A DNA stretch of 64,000 nucleotides from CAVQEK01 sp964596645 (GTDB lineage Bacteria > Bacteroidota > Bacteroidia > Cytophagales > Cyclobacteriaceae), in the NCBI GenBank assembly GCA_964596645.1, contig CAZQVB010000008.1:1-64000 (forward strand), written 5' to 3'. A program made the translations under genes and the position numbers. Each line of letters begins with the position of its first letter. The stretch's first letter is position 1. Positions 23,556 through 33,442 of this stretch are shown in pieces. Below the pieces are notes generated by a model. That model did no database searches. It was not told where the DNA came from and worked only from the letters and a program-made list of their open reading frames with translations.

Positions 23556-25954
23556 CCAGGAAAATCACCAAAGTAGCGGTGCTGGGATCGGGCATCATGG
23601 GTTCGCGCATCGCCTGCCATTTCGCCAATATCGGTCTCGAAGTATTGCTGCTCGACATCGCCCCAAGGGAGCTCAATGAACAGGAGGAAGCACAAGGCCT
23701 ATCGCTGGGGCATCAGGCGGTGAAAAATCGCATCGTAAACCAGTCGCTCCAATCGGCCATTGCCTCCAAACCTGCGCCATTATATAATAAAGCGTTTGCC
23801 AGCCGCATCACCACAGGCAACTTCGACGACGACATGTCTCGCATCGCCACATGCGATTGGGTTATTGAGGCCATTGTGGAGCGGTTAGATATAAAACAAC
23901 AGCTCTTCGAAAAGGTAGAAAAGCACCGTAAGCCGGGCACACTCATCAGCAGCAATACCTCCGGTATACCCATACAATTGATGAGCAGTGGCCGCAGCGA
24001 CGACTTTCAGGCCAACTTTTGTGGCACTCATTTTTTTAACCCACCGCGCTATCTCAAGCTGCTCGAGATCATACCCGGGCCTAAAACCAAACCCGAGGTG
24101 CTGGATTTCTTCATGCACTATGGAGATCTGTACCTGGGCAAAACCACCGTGCTTTGTAAGGATACACCCGCTTTCATCGCCAACCGTATAGGCATTTATT
24201 CCATACTCAAGGTGGTGGATACCATGCAAAAGCTCGGCATGTCCATCGATGAAGTAGACAAGCTCACAGGCCCGGTGATTGGCCGCCCCAAGTCCGCCAC
24301 CTTTCGCACTTCCGACGTGGTGGGTTTGGACACATTGATAAAAGTAGCCAATGGACTCTATCAGGGCTTACCTCATGACGAGGCACGAAGCATATTTCAG
24401 TTGCCAGATGTGGTGCGGGAGCTGGAAAAACGCGGATGGCTGGGCGAAAAGACGAAGCAGGGATTTTATAAAAAAATCAAAGACGAACAAGGGAAAACGC
24501 AGATCCTGACCCTCGACCTGAACACACTGGTGTATCAGCCGCAGCAAAAGGTGAAGTTTGCCACGCTAGAGATGACCAAACCCATCGATGACGTGCGGCA
24601 GCGGTTTCAAATGTTGCTCAGTGGAAAGGATAGAGCTAGTGAGTTTTACCGTGACTCCTTCTTTGGCGTTTTTCAATATGTATCCAATCGAATACCTGAA
24701 ATCGCCGATGAGCTGTATAAAATCGACGATGCCGTATGTGCCGGTTTTGGCTGGGAGGTGGGTCCGTTTGAAACCTGGGACTTGGTCGGAGTGGCCAAAA
24801 CGGTAAAGAAAATGGAGGCAGCAGGCTACAAGCCCAGCGACTGGGTATACCAGATGCTGGAAGCGGGCGCCGAATCCTTTTATAAGCTGGAAGACGGGAA
24901 AAAGCAATACTACGACATTGCCTCAAAGTCATACCAACCCATACCCGGCCTGAACAGCTACGTGATACTGGACAACCTACGCGGAAGCAAGAAGGTATGG
25001 GGCAACTCAGGCACCACCATCTTCGACCTTGGCGATGGTATACTCAACCTGGAGTTTCACACAAAGATGAACACCATGGGTGGTGAAGTGATCAGCGGCA
25101 TCAATAAGGTGATCGATATGGCGGAGCAGGATTATCGCGGCGTGGTGATCGGAAACCAGGGCGCCAACTTCTCGGCCGGAGCCAATCTGGCCATGGTGCT
25201 TATGTATGCCATCGATCAGGAATATGACGAGCTGGAGCTCATGATCCGCACCTTTCAAAACACGATGATGCGTGCCCGGTACTCTTCTGTGCCGGTGGTG
25301 GTGGCGCCGCACGGCATGTCGCTGGGCGGTGGCTGCGAGCTTACCCTGCATGCCGATCAGGTACAGGCAGCGGCCGAAACGTACATAGGCCTGGTGGAAG
25401 TAGGGGTGGGGCTTATTCCCGCTGGCGGCGGCACAAAAGAAATGACGCTCAGAGTATCCGACAGTCTGGAAGCCGGCGACGTAGAGTACAATGCCTTGCA
25501 GAATGCCTTCATGAATATAGCCACTGCCAAAGTAGCCACCTCGGCAGAGGAAGCACGCGACATGCATATACTACGACCGCAGGATGGCGTTTCCATCAAC
25601 AAAGACCGGCAGATCGCCGATGCTAAAGCGGCAGCGATACGGTTGGCAGAGGGCGGATATGTGCAACCGGCACAGCGCAATAATATAAAGGTGCAGGGGC
25701 GTGGTGGCATCGCTTTGTTTCTGGCGGGCATCAGCGGTATGCGTATGGGCAACTACATCAGCGAACACGATGCTAAAATCGCCCGAAAGATTGCCTTTGT
25801 GATGAACGGCGGCGACTTGTCTGCGCCCACCGAGGTAAGTGAGCAGTACCTGCTCGACCTGGAGCGCGAAGCCTTCCTCTCACTTTGCGCCGAGCGTAAA
25901 ACCCTAGAGCGCATAGAGTCTATCCTAAACCGGGGCAAGCCTTTGAGAAATTAG
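23552..25954 (+). CDS. fadN: 3-hydroxyacyl-CoA dehydrogenase / enoyl-CoA hydratase, FadN type
   Basis: This 800-residue bifunctional beta-oxidation enzyme has the dehydrogenase first: the NAD loop VAVLGSGIMGSRIA at the N-terminus, the catalytic His in GTHFFNPPRY, and a 3HCDH C-terminal pair of domains to about residue 470. An enoyl-CoA hydratase domain follows (about 485-690), with GANFSAGANLAM as oxyanion region, PHGMSLGGGCEL, and Glu in GLVEVGVGLIPAGGG. This order is that of Bacillus FadN, the reverse of E. coli FadB. It hydrates enoyl-CoA and oxidises the 3-hydroxyacyl-CoA. Confidence 0.93.
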   Translation: MTRKITKVAVLGSGIMGSRIACHFANIGLEVLLLDIAPRELNEQEEAQGLSLGHQAVKNRIVNQSLQSAIASKPAPLYNKAFASRITTGNFDDDMSRIATCDWVIEAIVERLDIKQQLFEKVEKHRKPGTLISSNTSGIPIQLMSSGRSDDFQANFCGTHFFNPPRYLKLLEIIPGPKTKPEVLDFFMHYGDLYLGKTTVLCKDTPAFIANRIGIYSILKVVDTMQKLGMSIDEVDKLTGPVIGRPKSATFRTSDVVGLDTLIKVANGLYQGLPHDEARSIFQLPDVVRELEKRGWLGEKTKQGFYKKIKDEQGKTQILTLDLNTLVYQPQQKVKFATLEMTKPIDDVRQRFQMLLSGKDRASEFYRDSFFGVFQYVSNRIPEIADELYKIDDAVCAGFGWEVGPFETWDLVGVAKTVKKMEAAGYKPSDWVYQMLEAGAESFYKLEDGKKQYYDIASKSYQPIPGLNSYVILDNLRGSKKVWGNSGTTIFDLGDGILNLEFHTKMNTMGGEVISGINKVIDMAEQDYRGVVIGNQGANFSAGANLAMVLMYAIDQEYDELELMIRTFQNTMMRARYSSVPVVVAPHGMSLGGGCELTLHADQVQAAAETYIGLVEVGVGLIPAGGGTKEMTLRVSDSLEAGDVEYNALQNAFMNIATAKVATSAEEARDMHILRPQDGVSINKDRQIADAKAAAIRLAEGGYVQPAQRNNIKVQGRGGIALFLAGISGMRMGNYISEHDAKIARKIAFVMNGGDLSAPTEVSEQYLLDLEREAFLSLCAERKTLERIESILNRGKPLRN

Positions 25955-26009
25955 TTTGAGGTAAAATTAAATATCCACTATCCAACGTCAAACATCAAAC
26001 AGTAAAGAC

Positions 26010-27185
26010 ATGAACGCATACATAGTAGCAGCATACCGATCAGCAGTGGGCAAGGCAAAAAAGGGCGGTTTTCGCTTTATGCGATCCGACGATCTGGCCG
26101 CGGAAGTCATCAATCATATGATGGCCACCATAGAAGGCATTACCCCACAGCAAATCGACGATCTCATCGTAGGAAATGCAGTGCCGGAGGCAGAGCAAGG
26201 CATGCAGATGGGCAGAATGATCTCACTCTTGTCGCTGAGCATAGATACACCGGGCATGATCGTAAACCGCTATTGCGGCTCGGGGCTGGAAGCCATCAAC
26301 ATTGCTTCGGCGCGCATACATGCGGGCATGGCCGATTGCATCATAGCAGGAGGAACAGAGTCTATGTCTTTGGTGCCCATGATGGGCTACAAGACAGCGC
26401 TCAACTACAAGCTGGCCACCGAGCATGCCGACTATTACACCAGCATGGGCCTCACTGCCGAGCAGGTAGCCAAGGAGTACGGCATCGCACGCCAAGAGCA
26501 GGATGAGTTTGCTTTGAGGTCGCATCAAAAGGCACTGAAGGCCATCCGTGAAAATCGCTTTAAAGATGAAATTGTGCCTGTAGAGGTGGAAGAAGTATAT
26601 GTGGACGAGCACGGGAAGAGGCAAAAAAAAACCTACTCAGTCGATACCGATGAAGGACCCCGCGAGGATACTTCTATGGAAGCGCTGGGCAAATTAAAAC
26701 CGGTGTTTGCCCTGGGAGGTACAGTCACTGCCGGCAACTCCTCTCAGACTTCAGACGGTGCCGCATTTGTGATGGTGATGTCGGAGCGAAAAATGAAAGA
26801 AATGGGCTTGAAGCCGATGGGTAGGCTGGTGAGCTATGCCGTGGCAGGAGTAGCGCCCAATGTAATGGGCATCGGGCCGGTAAAAGCTGTGCCGAAAGCA
26901 CTAAAACTTGCCGGACTGAACCAACAGCAGATTGACCAGATAGAGCTCAACGAAGCATTTGCCGCCCAGTCGCTGGGTGTCATCAAAGAGTTGGATCTGG
27001 ACATGGAAAAGGTCAATGTAAATGGCGGAGCAATTGCCTTAGGTCATCCGCTTGGCTGCACAGGAGCCAAGTTGAGTGTGCAGCTGCTGAATGAAATGAA
27101 AAGACGCAACCAAAAATACGGTATGGTCACAGCCTGCGTAGGCGGCGGACAAGGTGTGGCAGGCATCTTTGAATATTTGAATTAG
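26010..27185 (+). CDS. fadA: Acetyl-CoA acyltransferase (3-ketoacyl-CoA thiolase)
   Basis: This 391-residue thiolase cleaves 3-ketoacyl-CoA with CoA to acetyl-CoA and a shortened acyl-CoA. The nucleophile Cys89 is in NRYCGSGLEAI, His346 in GGAIALGHPLGCTGA, and Cys376 in TACVGGGQG. The segment VDEHGKRQKKTYSVDTDEGPR is the loop usually seen in degradative FadA/FadI. It is third in the operon, 55 nt after fadN. Confidence 0.94.
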   Translation: MNAYIVAAYRSAVGKAKKGGFRFMRSDDLAAEVINHMMATIEGITPQQIDDLIVGNAVPEAEQGMQMGRMISLLSLSIDTPGMIVNRYCGSGLEAINIASARIHAGMADCIIAGGTESMSLVPMMGYKTALNYKLATEHADYYTSMGLTAEQVAKEYGIARQEQDEFALRSHQKALKAIRENRFKDEIVPVEVEEVYVDEHGKRQKKTYSVDTDEGPREDTSMEALGKLKPVFALGGTVTAGNSSQTSDGAAFVMVMSERKMKEMGLKPMGRLVSYAVAGVAPNVMGIGPVKAVPKALKLAGLNQQQIDQIELNEAFAAQSLGVIKELDLDMEKVNVNGGAIALGHPLGCTGAKLSVQLLNEMKRRNQKYGMVTACVGGGQGVAGIFEYLN

Positions 27186-27267
27186 CGGGAGACCCTGGAG
27201 GACAGATGTTGGTCCATTATCATTCAACATGCAACACCCAATATGTAATCAAAAAAAATTAACAGCT

Positions 27268-29067
27268 ATGGAAACACTGGATAGAAAAAGGCCCATTTCA
27301 GGGGGCGAATTTTTAGTACGAGAAACAGAAGCTTCCGAAGTATTCATTCCGGAAGAGTGGTCAGAAGAGCAAAGAATGATCTTGCAAACCTGTCGCGATT
27401 TTGTGGAGGCGGAGATTATACCCCGGCTCGAAGAGATCGATAGCATGAAAAATCCGGAATTGATGCCCGCCCTGCTCGATAAGGCCGGAGAACTCGGCCT
27501 GCTCGGCACCTCTGTGCCCGAGCAGTACGGTGGCTATGGCATGGACTTCAACACCTCTATGCTGGTGGCTGAAGAAATCGGTCGCGGACACTCCTTTGCA
27601 GTGGCCTTGTCGGCACACACCGGCATTGGCACACTACCCATATTGTACTATGGCAACGACAGGCAGAAGGATCAATACCTGCCCAAGCTGGCCAGTGGCG
27701 AGTATAAAGCCGCATATTGCCTCACTGAGCCGGACTCGGGTTCCGACGCCAATTCAGGAAAAACAAAGGCTAAACTCACCGACGACGGCACACATTACCT
27801 CATCAATGGCCAAAAGATGTGGATCACCAATGGTGGCTTCGCCGATGTGTTCATCGTGTTCGCCAAGATCGACGACGACGACAAGCTGTCGGCCTTTATT
27901 GTCGAAAAAGCATTTGGAGGCATCACCATGAACCCCGAAGAGAAGAAAATGGGAATAAAAGGATCATCTACCCGGCAGGTATTCTTCAACGATACCAAAG
28001 TGCCGGTAGAGAATATGCTGGCAGGCCGTGAAGAGGGATTCAAGATTGCCTTGAATATCCTGAATGTTGGTCGTATAAAGCTGGGCATAGCCGCATTGGG
28101 CGGAGCCAAATCTGCCCTTGCCAATGCCATACAATACGCCAATGAGCGCAAGCAATTCGGCCAGACCATCGGCTCTTTTGGTGCCATCAAACACAAAATC
28201 GGCGATGTGGCCGCCCATATATTTGCTTCAGAATCTGCCCACTACAGAGCCGGACAGAACATCGATGATGCCTATAAAGCCATGTTAAATAATGGAATGA
28301 GCGAAGCCGAGGCAAAACTTAAAGCCACCGAGCAGTTTGCCATTGAGTGCGCCATACTGAAAGTACACGGCTCCGAAACGCTCGACTATTCAGTAGACGA
28401 AGGTGTGCAAATATATGGCGGTATGGGCTTCTCAGCCGATGCCCCCATGGATCGCGCCTATCGCGATTCGCGCATCAACCGCATATTTGAAGGCACCAAC
28501 GAGATCAACCGCATGCTCACCATCGACATGCTGATGAAGCGGGCCATGAAAGGCGAGCTGGACCTGATGGGGCCGGCCATGTCGGTGGCCAAAGAGCTTA
28601 CTTCCGTGCCCGACTTCAGCAGCGATGACGACGACGGTGTTTTTGCCAACGAAAAAAAGTATCTGCGCAATCTTAAGAAAGCAGGTTTGATGATTGCCGG
28701 TGCCGCAGTACAAAAGCTGATGACCCGCATGAAGGAAGAGCAGGAAATACTTATGAACCTGGCCGATATGCTCATTGAAGGCTATGTAGCGGAGTCGGCA
28801 CTATTGCGTGCAGAAAAGATCATAAGCATGAAAGGTGAAGAAGAGGGTCGTTTGTATCAAGACCTGGCGCGTGTGTATATGATACACGCCATGGAAAAAT
28901 CGGCACGTGCAGGCCGCGAAGCCATCTTCGGCTTTGCCGAAGGCGACGAGCAGCGCATGATGTTGCTGGGGCTCAAGCGATATACCAAAAGCGAACCTTT
29001 CAACGTGAAAGAAGCGCGCAGACGCATAGCCAGGCATCTGCTGGCAGCCAATGATTATGCGCTGTAA
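27268..29067 (+). CDS. fadE: Acyl-CoA dehydrogenase
   Basis: This 599-residue FAD-dependent enzyme makes 2-enoyl-CoA from acyl-CoA, the first step of the cycle. AYCLTEPDSGSDA and MWITNGGFADVF belong to the FAD-binding middle domain. GGMGFSADAPMDRAYRDSR and FEGTNEINRM belong to the C-terminal domain, with the catalytic base Glu in the last motif. The extra 200-residue C-terminal helical part is as in very-long-chain dehydrogenases. METLDRK is the preferred start; an ATG 13 codons earlier is in frame. It is last in the operon, with electrons presumably passing to an ETF encoded elsewhere. Confidence 0.94.
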   Translation: METLDRKRPISGGEFLVRETEASEVFIPEEWSEEQRMILQTCRDFVEAEIIPRLEEIDSMKNPELMPALLDKAGELGLLGTSVPEQYGGYGMDFNTSMLVAEEIGRGHSFAVALSAHTGIGTLPILYYGNDRQKDQYLPKLASGEYKAAYCLTEPDSGSDANSGKTKAKLTDDGTHYLINGQKMWITNGGFADVFIVFAKIDDDDKLSAFIVEKAFGGITMNPEEKKMGIKGSSTRQVFFNDTKVPVENMLAGREEGFKIALNILNVGRIKLGIAALGGAKSALANAIQYANERKQFGQTIGSFGAIKHKIGDVAAHIFASESAHYRAGQNIDDAYKAMLNNGMSEAEAKLKATEQFAIECAILKVHGSETLDYSVDEGVQIYGGMGFSADAPMDRAYRDSRINRIFEGTNEINRMLTIDMLMKRAMKGELDLMGPAMSVAKELTSVPDFSSDDDDGVFANEKKYLRNLKKAGLMIAGAAVQKLMTRMKEEQEILMNLADMLIEGYVAESALLRAEKIISMKGEEEGRLYQDLARVYMIHAMEKSARAGREAIFGFAEGDEQRMMLLGLKRYTKSEPFNVKEARRRIARHLLAANDYAL

Positions 29068-29095
29068 TGCTTTATAGTCAATAAAATCATGAACT

Positions 29096-29127
29096 AAAGG
29101 TCGCTTGAGAGGCGGCCTTTTTTTTTA
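29096..29127 (+). terminator. Terminator of the fad operon
   Basis: The 9-bp stem AAAGGTCGC / GCGGCCTTT (one T-G wobble) has a 7-nt loop and a T-run of nine, 29 nt after fadE. Confidence 0.85.
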
Positions 29128-29262
29128 CAAGGGCACCAAGTCTATATCAGCGGAGGCAGCCTTTATTGCTTTTTACGGTCTGTAACAGGCCATCATCCGC
29201 CTGATGATGCACCGGTCGTATCGGTGAAAGTGCCGGGTTTACAGAATAAAGGAATTATCACA

Positions 29263-29270
29263 TATATTTG
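29263..29270 (+). promoter_or_regulatory. -7 element of the metH transcript
   Basis: TATATTTG matches TAnnTTTG exactly and ends 5 nt before the riboswitch P1 stem, so transcription would start at or next to the aptamer. A TTT, but no TTG, lies 22 nt upstream. Confidence 0.55.
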
Positions 29271-29275
29271 CAGCG

Positions 29276-29374
29276 CTTATCGAGAAAGACGGAGGGATCG
29301 GGCCCTGTGATGTCTTGGCAACCTGTAGAATCAGGTGCCAATTCCCGCTCCGACAATGATCGGAGGAAGATGAG
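29276..29374 (+). promoter_or_regulatory. SAM-I (S-box) riboswitch
   Basis: All conserved S-box blocks are seen in order: CTTATCGAGAAAGACGGAGG at the 5' side, GGGCCCTGTGATGTC, TTGGCAACC, AGGTGCCAATTCC, the P4 hairpin CTCCGA/TCGGAG and the closing GAAGATGAG. P1 pairs CTTATC with GATGAG. It binds S-adenosylmethionine and should lower expression of the methionine synthase genes when SAM is ample. The following 65 nt to the start codon contains no obvious terminator with a T-run, so control may act on translation. Confidence 0.95.
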
Positions 29375-29438
29375 TGTTGCGACCTTATCTTGCCGAGCTA
29401 GCCCTTCTCTCTTGCTAAGCAGTACTAAACCGGCAATA

Positions 29439-30455
29439 ATGACCAATATTGAAAATTTGCTTCAAGAGCGCATCCTCGTGCTCGACGGCGCCATGGGCAC
29501 TATGGTGCAGCGCTATGGACTGCAAGAAGAAGATTTCAGGAATACTTCACTCAACGAGCATCCGCGCGCGCTGAAAGGCAACAATGATTTGTTGTCGATC
29601 ACCCGGCCCGACATCATTCGGGAAATTCATATGGCCTATCTCGAAGCCGGTGCCGATATCATCGAGACCAACACCTTCAGCGGCACCTCCATAGCGCAGG
29701 CAGATTATGGCCTGGAGCATTTGGTATACGATATAAACCTGCAGTCGGCCCGCATAGCACGGCAGGCCGCCGATGCCTATACCGCGAAGGATGTGAGCAA
29801 ACCCAGGTTTGTGGCAGGTGCCATCGGGCCCACCAACCGCACAGCCTCTATCTCGCCCGATGTGAACGATCCTGGTTTCCGGGCTGTCACCTTCGATGAG
29901 CTGGTAGCGGCATTCAAAGAACAGGCCCTGGCCTTGCTTCATGGTGGTGTAGACCTTTTGTTGATCGAAACCATCATCGATACCCTCAATGCAAAAGCCA
30001 CTATTTTTGCTGTTCAGGAAGCCATGGAAGAATCGGGCCGCCAGGTGCCGCTCATGATATCTGGCACCATTACCGATGCCAGCGGTCGCACACTTTCCGG
30101 CCAAACTACCGAAGCATTTCTCATCTCTATGGATCATGCCGGCATGCTCTCCATCGGCCTTAATTGTGCCCTGGGCGCCAAAGATTTAAAACCCTATCTG
30201 GGCGTGCTTGCCGACAAATCACAGTACTTTATCAGTGCCTACCCCAATGCAGGGCTACCCAACGAATTTGGTGAATACGACCAGACGCCCGAGCAGATGA
30301 CCAGCCAGATCAGGGAATTTCTCGACGAAGGCTATATCAACATCATTGGCGGCTGTTGTGGCACTACGCCGGAGCACATAAAGGCCATTGCTGCCTTGTC
30401 AGCACAGTATAAGCCCCGCTTGCGCACCAAGATGGCCGACACATCGGTAGAATAA
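29439..30455 (+). CDS. metH: Methionine synthase, homocysteine-binding subunit (split MetH, part 1)
   Basis: This 338-residue protein corresponds only to the N-terminal homocysteine methyltransferase barrel of MetH. Zinc ligands are Cys243 (GLNCALG) and Cys306/Cys307 (GGCCGT). LDGAMGTMVQRYGL is the standard opening. An ORF reaches 57 codons further upstream, but that part runs through the riboswitch and cannot be protein, so ATG 29439 is the start. The remaining MetH domains are encoded by the next gene, 24 nt downstream. The two products should assemble to methylate homocysteine. Confidence 0.95.
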   Translation: MTNIENLLQERILVLDGAMGTMVQRYGLQEEDFRNTSLNEHPRALKGNNDLLSITRPDIIREIHMAYLEAGADIIETNTFSGTSIAQADYGLEHLVYDINLQSARIARQAADAYTAKDVSKPRFVAGAIGPTNRTASISPDVNDPGFRAVTFDELVAAFKEQALALLHGGVDLLLIETIIDTLNAKATIFAVQEAMEESGRQVPLMISGTITDASGRTLSGQTTEAFLISMDHAGMLSIGLNCALGAKDLKPYLGVLADKSQYFISAYPNAGLPNEFGEYDQTPEQMTSQIREFLDEGYINIIGGCCGTTPEHIKAIAALSAQYKPRLRTKMADTSVE

Positions 30456-30479
30456 TTTTTTCAACACCATCCACACACT

Positions 30480-33212
30480 ATGAGCATTCATCCTCACTAT
30501 AAAGGTAAATACAAATACAAATGGTCGCACCTGCCGCCGATGCGGCTGAGCGGACTGGAACCCCTGGTAGTGACACCGGAAAGCAACTTTGTGAACATAG
30601 GCGAACGCACCAATGTGACAGGTTCTAAAAAGTTCCTGAGACTCATTAAGGAAGAAAAGTTCGAAGAAGCATTGGAGGTGGCGCGCGATCAGGTAGAAGG
30701 CGGTGCGCAGATCATAGATGTGAACATGGACGAAGGCATGATCGATGGTCAGGAGATGATGGTGAAATTCCTGAATCTCATCGCTTCGGAGCCGGATATC
30801 GCCCGGGTGCCCATCATGGTCGACTCTTCCAAATGGGAAATCCTTGAGGCAGGCCTCAAAGTGGTGCAGGGCAAAGGCATCGTCAACTCCATCAGTCTGA
30901 AGGGTGGTGAAGAAGAATTTGTACGGCAGGCCAGGCTGATCAGGCGCTACGGTGCGGCCGTGATAGTGATGGCATTCGACGAGCAGGGCCAGGCCGACAA
31001 TTACGAACGGCGCATTCAGATCGTGCAGCGTTCATACGATATTCTCACGGGCAATCAAGTTCATTTCCCACCGCAGGATATCATATTCGATCTGAACATA
31101 TTCCCGGTGGGTACAGGCATAGAAGAGCACCGCAACAATGCGATCGACTTTTTCAAAGCCACACGCTGGGTACGCGAAAACCTACCCGGCGCGCATGTAA
31201 GTGGCGGTGTCAGCAACGTGTCCTTTTCCTTTCGCGGCAACAACAGCGTGCGCGAAGCTATGCATTCGGTATTTCTCTACCACGCCATATACGAAGGCAT
31301 GGACATGGGCATCGTGAACCCCGCCATGCTGGAGGTATATGACGACATAGACAAGGAATTGCTGGAATACGTGGAAGACGTGCTGCTGAACCGGCGCGAC
31401 GATGCCACCGAGCGCCTGCTGGACTATGCCGAGCGCGTGAAAGGCATTGGCAAGGTAGTGGTAAAAGACGACGCCTGGCGAAAAGCCTCGGTAGAAGACC
31501 GTCTTGCTCATGCCCTGGTGAAGGGAATTGTGGAATTTATAGACCAGGACACGGAAGAGGCCCGGCTCAAGTACGAAAGGCCGCTTTTGGTCATTGAAGG
31601 ACCGCTCATGGCCGGCATGGACATCGTCGGCGACCTATTTGGCTCGGGCAAAATGTTTCTGCCACAGGTAGTAAAGAGCGCCCGCGTCATGAAGAAATCG
31701 GTGGCCTATCTGTTGCCCTTTCTGGAGGCAGAGAAAAAAGATGGTGACCGCGACAATGCCGGCAAAATACTGCTCGCCACCGTGAAGGGCGACGTACACG
31801 ACATCGGAAAAAATATAGTGGGCGTGGTATTGGCGTGCAACAATTTTGAAATTATCGACCTGGGCGTGATGGTGCCCAAAGAAGAAATACTTGCCCGCGC
31901 CAAGGCAGAGCAGGTAGATGTGATTGGCCTCAGCGGCCTCATCACCCCTTCACTGGATGAGATGGTGGACGTGGCGCGCGAAATGGAAAAACAAGGATTT
32001 ACCCTGCCCCTGCTCATCGGCGGCGCCACCACCTCGCGCATTCATACGGCCGTAAAGATAGACCCGCAATACTCTGGCCCGGTGGTGCATGTGCTCGATG
32101 CCTCTAAGAGTGTGCCTGTAGCGAGTAGCCTGTTGCAGCCTGCTGTGCAGAAAGACTATGCGTTGGCCGTAAAGCAGGAATATGCCGACCTGCGCGACAG
32201 CCATGCCCGCCGGAAGCAGGACAAAAACTACATCACTTATGAAGAGGCGCGTGCCAATAAGCTGCAGATAGACTGGAAGACTTATGCTCCTGAAGCTCCG
32301 CATCAACTGGGCAAGCAATACCTGATCGACTACCCGTTGCAGGAGATCCGCGACTATATCGACTGGACACCCTTTTTCCAAACATGGATGCTGAAAGGGA
32401 AGTATCCTGCCATATTCGACAACGAGCACGTGGGCGGAGAAGCACGTAAATTATTCGAAGATGCCAACGCCATGCTCGACGACGTTGTGCGCCATCACTG
32501 GCTGCAGGCCAATGCCGCCTTCGGACTTTATGCCGCTAATACCGTAGAAGACGATGTGGTGGAAATATATGCCGATGAAACAAGATCGGCGGTGATAGCA
32601 AAATTTCACTTCCTGCGCCAGCAAGGAAAAAAAGGCAGTGGCTTGCCCAACCTCTCCCTGGCAGATTTTATTGCGCCGAAAGAAACAGGTGTGGCCGATT
32701 ACATCGGATTTTTTGCGGCTACGGCAGGGCTTGGCATCGAGGCCCGGCTTGAGCAGTACAAGCTCGACCATGACGACTACAGCAGCATCATGCTGAAAGC
32801 ACTGGCCGACAGGCTGGCCGAGGCCTTTACAGAAATGCTGCACGAAAAAGTGCGGAAACAATATTGGGGATACGCCTTACAGGAGCAGCTACCCAATGAG
32901 CAACTGATCAAAGAGCAATATCGCGGCATACGGCCAGCACCGGGCTATCCTGCCTGCCCCGACCACACCGAGAAGCCCCCATTATTTGCACTGATCGCTG
33001 CACAGGAAAAAGCCGGCATCGTGCTCACCGAGAGCAATGCCATGCATCCGGCCGCATCCGTATCAGGTATTTACTTTGCGCATCCCGATGCCAAATACTT
33101 CGGACTGGGTCAGATCGGCAGGGATCAGGTAGTGGTGCATGCCCGGCGCAAAGGTATGTCGGTGCAAGAAGTAGAAAAGTGGCTTTCTCCCAACCTGAAC
33201 TACGAGCCTTAG
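30480..33212 (+). CDS. metH: Methionine synthase, folate/cobalamin/activation subunit (split MetH, part 2)
   Basis: This 910-residue protein has the three remaining MetH modules: a pterin-binding barrel (about 30-300, FVNIGERTNVTGS), a cobalamin cap and Rossmann domain (about 330-570, KGDVHDIGKNIVGVVL with the cobalt-ligating His440), and an AdoMet-binding activation domain (about 590-905, RPAPGYPACPDHTEK). It takes the methyl of 5-methyl-tetrahydrofolate to B12 and on to homocysteine bound by the partner subunit. Reactivation uses AdoMet and reductant. There is no metF beside it. Confidence 0.95.
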   Translation: MSIHPHYKGKYKYKWSHLPPMRLSGLEPLVVTPESNFVNIGERTNVTGSKKFLRLIKEEKFEEALEVARDQVEGGAQIIDVNMDEGMIDGQEMMVKFLNLIASEPDIARVPIMVDSSKWEILEAGLKVVQGKGIVNSISLKGGEEEFVRQARLIRRYGAAVIVMAFDEQGQADNYERRIQIVQRSYDILTGNQVHFPPQDIIFDLNIFPVGTGIEEHRNNAIDFFKATRWVRENLPGAHVSGGVSNVSFSFRGNNSVREAMHSVFLYHAIYEGMDMGIVNPAMLEVYDDIDKELLEYVEDVLLNRRDDATERLLDYAERVKGIGKVVVKDDAWRKASVEDRLAHALVKGIVEFIDQDTEEARLKYERPLLVIEGPLMAGMDIVGDLFGSGKMFLPQVVKSARVMKKSVAYLLPFLEAEKKDGDRDNAGKILLATVKGDVHDIGKNIVGVVLACNNFEIIDLGVMVPKEEILARAKAEQVDVIGLSGLITPSLDEMVDVAREMEKQGFTLPLLIGGATTSRIHTAVKIDPQYSGPVVHVLDASKSVPVASSLLQPAVQKDYALAVKQEYADLRDSHARRKQDKNYITYEEARANKLQIDWKTYAPEAPHQLGKQYLIDYPLQEIRDYIDWTPFFQTWMLKGKYPAIFDNEHVGGEARKLFEDANAMLDDVVRHHWLQANAAFGLYAANTVEDDVVEIYADETRSAVIAKFHFLRQQGKKGSGLPNLSLADFIAPKETGVADYIGFFAATAGLGIEARLEQYKLDHDDYSSIMLKALADRLAEAFTEMLHEKVRKQYWGYALQEQLPNEQLIKEQYRGIRPAPGYPACPDHTEKPPLFALIAAQEKAGIVLTESNAMHPAASVSGIYFAHPDAKYFGLGQIGRDQVVVHARRKGMSVQEVEKWLSPNLNYEP

Positions 33213-33352
33213 CCGGGCTTCAATAAAAGGAAAATTTGGTGGTGCCAGGGCGATCACGAATAATGCGTGACGATGAATTACCTTTAGGTGGAGTATTTTA
33301 AGATTTTGTATAGGGCTTCCTCAAAAAAATTGTAGACATTGAGAACCTGTAG

Positions 33353-33442
33353 GAAGAAGATAGGCAGCTAGATTTTGATGTTCTTGATACGGCATATTGT
33401 TATTACAAAATCAAACAGGCTTTTGCAACTAAAATATCAAGT
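33353..33442 (+). other. Open, coding-like stretch in frame with the antitoxin gene, no start codon
   Basis: These 30 codons run without stop into the antitoxin ATG and translate to a protein-like LDFDVLDTAYCYYKIKQAF, but there is no ATG, GTG or TTG in frame. A TAG precedes it, and just upstream further protein-like codons (GFLKKIVDIENL) follow another TAG. It may be the decayed end of an older gene or a longer ancestral antitoxin. Confidence 0.3.

Noticed and set aside
29268..29438. N-terminal extension of the first metH gene
   Set aside because: This stretch is the SAM-I riboswitch, and the conserved protein begins at 29439.
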